Assembly (NCBI GenBank): GCA_934546985.1
Contig: CAKTEE010000011.1
Coordinates: forward strand, 3,839-67,838
Source of the DNA: an uncultured Eubacteriales bacterium
Lineage (GTDB): Bacteria > Bacillota > Clostridia > Oscillospirales > Acutalibacteraceae
DNA: 64,000 bases
Reading direction: 5' to 3'
A program made the position numbers and the translations under genes. Of this stretch, positions 61,114 to 64,000 are shown piece after piece. The notes under the pieces were generated by a model. The model made no database searches. It was not told the origin of the DNA and saw only the letters and a list, made by a program, of their open reading frames with translations. How positions within the stretch are numbered: the stretch's first letter is position 1; each line of letters begins with the position of its first letter.

Positions 61114-61722
61114 CTAAGATATCTTTTCAGTCATCTTTGTTTCTTCCGGTACGCCTAAAACATAAAGATATTTAACTGCCGGTGAATAGGAGATTGTACC
61201 GTCTGTTTCTCTCCGGTAGGTTATCAGACCTGTAACATCTCTTATCGTACTGTTCTTCTGTATAGACCAGTCACGAAACACGCTGTGCGAACCACAATAT
61301 TCTATTCCGGAATCCGCAGGAATATAAGTAGCAAGACCATCCCATGCCTTAACCTTTTTTATCCCCGGACAACCTTTTATCATCATAACAGCCATATTCT
61401 GCCCATACTCCTTTCCTCCGTATGACCATCTGTTTATAAAATCCAAATTTCCGTTCATACAGGAGGTTAAATTTAAAACATCTATTTTTTTATTTTTTAA
61501 GCGAAAAGTATTGCTTGTATAGAAATATCTCTGTTCTTTTGGTAAATTATCGGTTGATACTATTGTAAAATAATCTCTGGAACCATGATATACAGTATAA
61601 ACATTAGAAATTTTATATTCTTCTTTTCCATCGCTGTCCAGTCTCATCTGATTCCATTTATTTATGAAATCATTTTTATCTTTAGCAACAATCAACGTTA
61701 CTGCCTTGCCTTCTTTTTTCAT
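61114..61722 (-). CDS. Caspase-like array protein 4 (type B)
   Basis: This 202-aa protein has VYTVYHGSRDYFTIVST and IDVLNLTSCMNGNLDFINRW with His and Cys kept. It appears identical to protein 5 (62900) from MKKEGK to the end, so one is a recent duplicate. Open upstream through SYSFILEKTYHREKL, no RBS. Its partner downstream is RCC1-like protein 2. Confidence 0.7.
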   Translation of the reverse strand: MKKEGKAVTLIVAKDKNDFINKWNQMRLDSDGKEEYKISNVYTVYHGSRDYFTIVSTDNLPKEQRYFYTSNTFRLKNKKIDVLNLTSCMNGNLDFINRWSYGGKEYGQNMAVMMIKGCPGIKKVKAWDGLATYIPADSGIEYCGSHSVFRDWSIQKNSTIRDVTGLITYRRETDGTISYSPAVKYLYVLGVPEETKMTEKIS

Positions 61723-61766
61723 GAGCTTTTCTCTGTGATATGTTTTTTCCAAAATAAAACTATAGG

Positions 61767-61803
61767 AAACAATGGCGGAAAACAATTTTCTCCGCCATTG
61801 TTT
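61767..61803. terminator. Array hairpin 5
   Basis: AAACAATGGCGGA (61767-61779) pairs with 61791-61803; same as hairpin 2. Confidence 0.75.
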
Positions 61804-61824
61804 GTATTTTGTTTTTTTATATTG

Positions 61825-62883
61825 CTACCATGAATACACTGTTATTTCATTATCGGATAAAATATAAAAATAATTATTGTACCATAAGACTTCTGTTTTA
61901 GGAATTCCGCATATATGTTTAAAAATTTTTTCCAGTCTGCCTGTCTTATCCTGTGTTTTAGAGCCCCAATAAAAAACATTTCCAGTCTTATCAATTGCAC
62001 AAGCTGTCAATCCAGGAGTTGTAATAGAAACTACATTTTTCAACTTGGATATCTTTTGAAAAGAAGAATAAAATACTTCGTGTGGAGAACAAAACAATTC
62101 ATCATAATAACTTTTGGCAAAATAAGATATTCCCATTTCATATACATCCCCATCAACACCCAAAGCAATTAAAGTTTCAGACTTATATGAAGCCGCAATA
62201 TCTTTTATTTTTTCAGGCACTTCAAGTTTAGTGAAAGTCTGATAGGATAAACCTCCAGCTAAGGTTCCGCTCATAAAAACTTCGCCGTCTGCATTCAAAA
62301 CCAAAATACAGTTAATGCCGCAAACTGCCTTAACAACATTTTGAAGATTGGGTACTTGGACAAATTCATCATTAACCTGTTTTTCTTCAATTCCTAATGC
62401 ACCGGTACTGTTATCCCCTTGGACATACAATAACCCGTCAGACGTTGCAACAGCTGCATGCGTTATCATTTTTTCATAATTTTTTACTATACTTATATCC
62501 GATGCATTTTTAACCGTACCCAATTTTTTGTATTCAGTTCCTCTAATATCGCCGAACATAATATCATCATTCTCTGTTATAAATAATTCTGATGATATAT
62601 ATTTTTTCACAGGCATTTCCATATGAAAAGAGCCTGTCTTTTGAATTGATTTTCTATTTTCGTCATTACTTAAAATCTTATATTCAGTAACAGTTCCATC
62701 TTTGGAAATTTCAAGAAGCCCTCTGGAATCAGACGGCAAATACACACAGCTTTCATTATGCGGGATACTCCCTTCTACTTTCTTAAAGGAATGATAAAAG
62801 AAATTTCGTACTATCAATCCAATTACAATCAGCAAAATCAGTACAGCAAGAATTATTATGCATATCCATGTTTTCTTTTTCAC
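61825..62883 (-). CDS. Membrane-anchored RCC1-like protein 3 (type A)
   Basis: This 352-aa protein begins with GTG. It is the same as protein 1 except for a few residues in the membrane segment (KKKTWICIIILAVL against KKKRWICIIILVAL). The C-terminal 90 residues are shared with protein 1. It follows caspase-like protein 5 by 16 bases. Confidence 0.78.
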   Translation of the reverse strand: MKKKTWICIIILAVLILLIVIGLIVRNFFYHSFKKVEGSIPHNESCVYLPSDSRGLLEISKDGTVTEYKILSNDENRKSIQKTGSFHMEMPVKKYISSELFITENDDIMFGDIRGTEYKKLGTVKNASDISIVKNYEKMITHAAVATSDGLLYVQGDNSTGALGIEEKQVNDEFVQVPNLQNVVKAVCGINCILVLNADGEVFMSGTLAGGLSYQTFTKLEVPEKIKDIAASYKSETLIALGVDGDVYEMGISYFAKSYYDELFCSPHEVFYSSFQKISKLKNVVSITTPGLTACAIDKTGNVFYWGSKTQDKTGRLEKIFKHICGIPKTEVLWYNNYFYILSDNEITVYSW

Positions 62884-62899
62884 TGTAAAACCTCACTTT

Positions 62900-63508
62900 C
62901 TAAGATATCTTTTCAGTCATCTTTGTTTCTTCCGGTACGCCTAAAACATAAAGATATTTAACTGCCGGTGAATAGGAGATTGTACCGTCTGTTTCTCTCC
63001 GGTAGGTTATCAGACCTGTAACATCTCTTATCGTACTGTTCTTCTGTATAGACCAGTCACGAAACACGCTGTGCGAACCACAATATTCTATTCCGGAATC
63101 CGCAGGAATATAAGTAGCAAGACCATCCCATGCCTTAACCTTTTTTATCCCCGGACAACCTTTTATCATCATAACAGCCATATTCTGCCCATACTCCTTT
63201 CCTCCGTATGACCATCTGTTTATAAAATCCAAATTTCCGTTCATACAGGAGGTTAAATTTAAAACATCTATTTTTTTATTTTTTAAGCGAAAAGTATTGC
63301 TTGTATAGAAATATCTCTGTTCTTTTGGTAAATTATCGGTTGATACTATTGTAAAATAATCTCTGGAACCATGATATACAGTATAAACATTAGAAATTTT
63401 ATATTCTTCTTTTCCATCGCTGTCCAGTCTCATCTGATTCCATTTATTTATGAAATCATTTTTATCTTTAGCAACAATCAACGTTACTGCCTTGCCTTCT
63501 TTTTTCAT
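62900..63508 (-). CDS. Caspase-like array protein 5 (type B)
   Basis: This 202-aa protein is the twin of protein 4, but its upstream sequence (SYGFILEKAFHREKL) and hairpin are like those of protein 3, so the module is a mosaic. His (YHGS) and Cys (LTSC) are kept. Its partner downstream is RCC1-like protein 3, which has a different tail from the partner of protein 4. Confidence 0.7.
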   Translation of the reverse strand: MKKEGKAVTLIVAKDKNDFINKWNQMRLDSDGKEEYKISNVYTVYHGSRDYFTIVSTDNLPKEQRYFYTSNTFRLKNKKIDVLNLTSCMNGNLDFINRWSYGGKEYGQNMAVMMIKGCPGIKKVKAWDGLATYIPADSGIEYCGSHSVFRDWSIQKNSTIRDVTGLITYRRETDGTISYSPAVKYLYVLGVPEETKMTEKIS

Positions 63509-63555
63509 GAGCTTTTCTCTGTGAAACGCTTTTTCCAAAATAAAACCATAGGAAA

Positions 63556-63586
63556 CAATGGCGGGAAATCATTTTCCCCGCCATTG
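63556..63586. terminator. Array hairpin 6
   Basis: CAATGGCGGG (63556-63565) pairs with CCCGCCATTG (63577-63586). Confidence 0.7.
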
Positions 63587-63596
63587 CTGTATTTAG

Positions 63597-64000
63597 TTAC
63601 CAATAATAAGCCGTTATTTCATTATTGGATAAAACATAAAAATAACCTTGATACCATATTTCATCATATTCAGGAAGACCATAAATACCATTAAAAAACT
63701 TTTTCAACAGTGATAGTTTCCCTTCTGAACCCAAATATGTCCCCCAACAAAAAACTTTACCGTTTTTATCAACTGCACAAGCTGTTTTTTTATTAACCGT
63801 AATAGATACAATATTTTTCAACTTTGATATTTTATGAAACGAAGAATAAACCGTTTCATCTAATTCATCATAACTACCCGCGATATAATTTTCACCAAAA
63901 GAAGACTTACCCAATTCATATACATTTCCATCAACACCTAAAGCAATCAAAGTTCGAGCTACATCTGAAGCCGCAATATCTTTTATTTTTTCAGGCACTT
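63597..64000 (-). CDS. RCC1-like protein 4 (type A), C-terminal part
   Basis: The gene is cut by the right edge. The visible 133 residues (VPEKIKDIAAS onward) match the tail type of protein 2 (GKSSFGENYIAGSYDELDE, FCWGTYLGSEGKLSLL). The array therefore continues to the right, where the upstream, full-length member should lie. Confidence 0.75.
   Translation of the reverse strand, partial: VPEKIKDIAASDVARTLIALGVDGNVYELGKSSFGENYIAGSYDELDETVYSSFHKISKLKNIVSITVNKKTACAVDKNGKVFCWGTYLGSEGKLSLLKKFFNGIYGLPEYDEIWYQGYFYVLSNNEITAYYW

Overview
The window comes from a spore-forming, moderately AT-rich Firmicute, most likely a clostridium of the Ruminococcaceae/Oscillospiraceae kind. The evidence is a SpoIID gene at the left edge, a CIRCE-controlled groES-groEL operon, YesM/YesN-type two-component proteins, a Firmicute-type glutamine synthetase and a two-gene SufBC-like iron-sulfur system. 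The host part is compact, with clear RBSs and many intrinsic terminators.

Positions 1-10,800 carry housekeeping and small conserved genes: spoIID (partial), citrate synthase plus a membrane protein, an AraC-type response regulator, groES-groEL, a TPM protein with a zinc-ribbon protein, three small unknown genes, a phosphodiesterase and a PAP2 phosphatase. Positions 10,850-19,930 form a disaccharide-use region on the minus strand: a GH94 phosphorylase that reads most like N,N'-diacetylchitobiose phosphorylase, a hexose-phosphate mutase, a YesM-type sensor kinase and a CUT1 ABC importer without its ATPase. Next come a Nudix protein, a HAD phosphatase with glycogen branching enzyme, and a minimal sufC-sufB pair.

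Positions 25,800-31,020 look like an RNA-repair locus. A slipin, two structured tRNA-like RNAs and the RNA ligase RtcB lie on one strand, and two WYL-domain regulators are transcribed divergently. Positions 31,200-44,600 hold a DUF1835 protein, a secreted peptidoglycan-binding/DUF1906 protein, a LytTR-DUF3021-KTR cluster, gapA, glnA, an M16 peptidase and a VTC-DUF4956-CotH operon.

The most striking feature is a 9.3 kb AT-rich integrative element (45,041-54,353) inserted in the Gly-X-Y repeats of a collagen-like, probably spore-surface, gene. Both junctions share only AGGTG. Removing the element rejoins the collagen gene in frame (387 aa). The crossover site lies inside the 3' end of the element's own large serine recombinase gene, so integration replaces the enzyme's last 26 codons with 81 codons read out of frame from the collagen repeats. 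The element also carries a VirD4/TraG-like ATPase, a replication-relaxation protein, an M48 peptidase, two tyrosine recombinases (one frameshifted), a tRNA-like sequence and strong inverted repeats. A glycosyltransferase follows the collagen gene.

From 56,700 to the right edge there is a tandem array on the minus strand. Modules consist of a caspase-like (His/Cys) protein without a good RBS, then after 16 bases a membrane-anchored RCC1-like protein or a 49-aa membrane peptide, then a conserved hairpin. This resembles an orphan toxin-tip/immunity array with recent duplication, tail swapping and one deletion.
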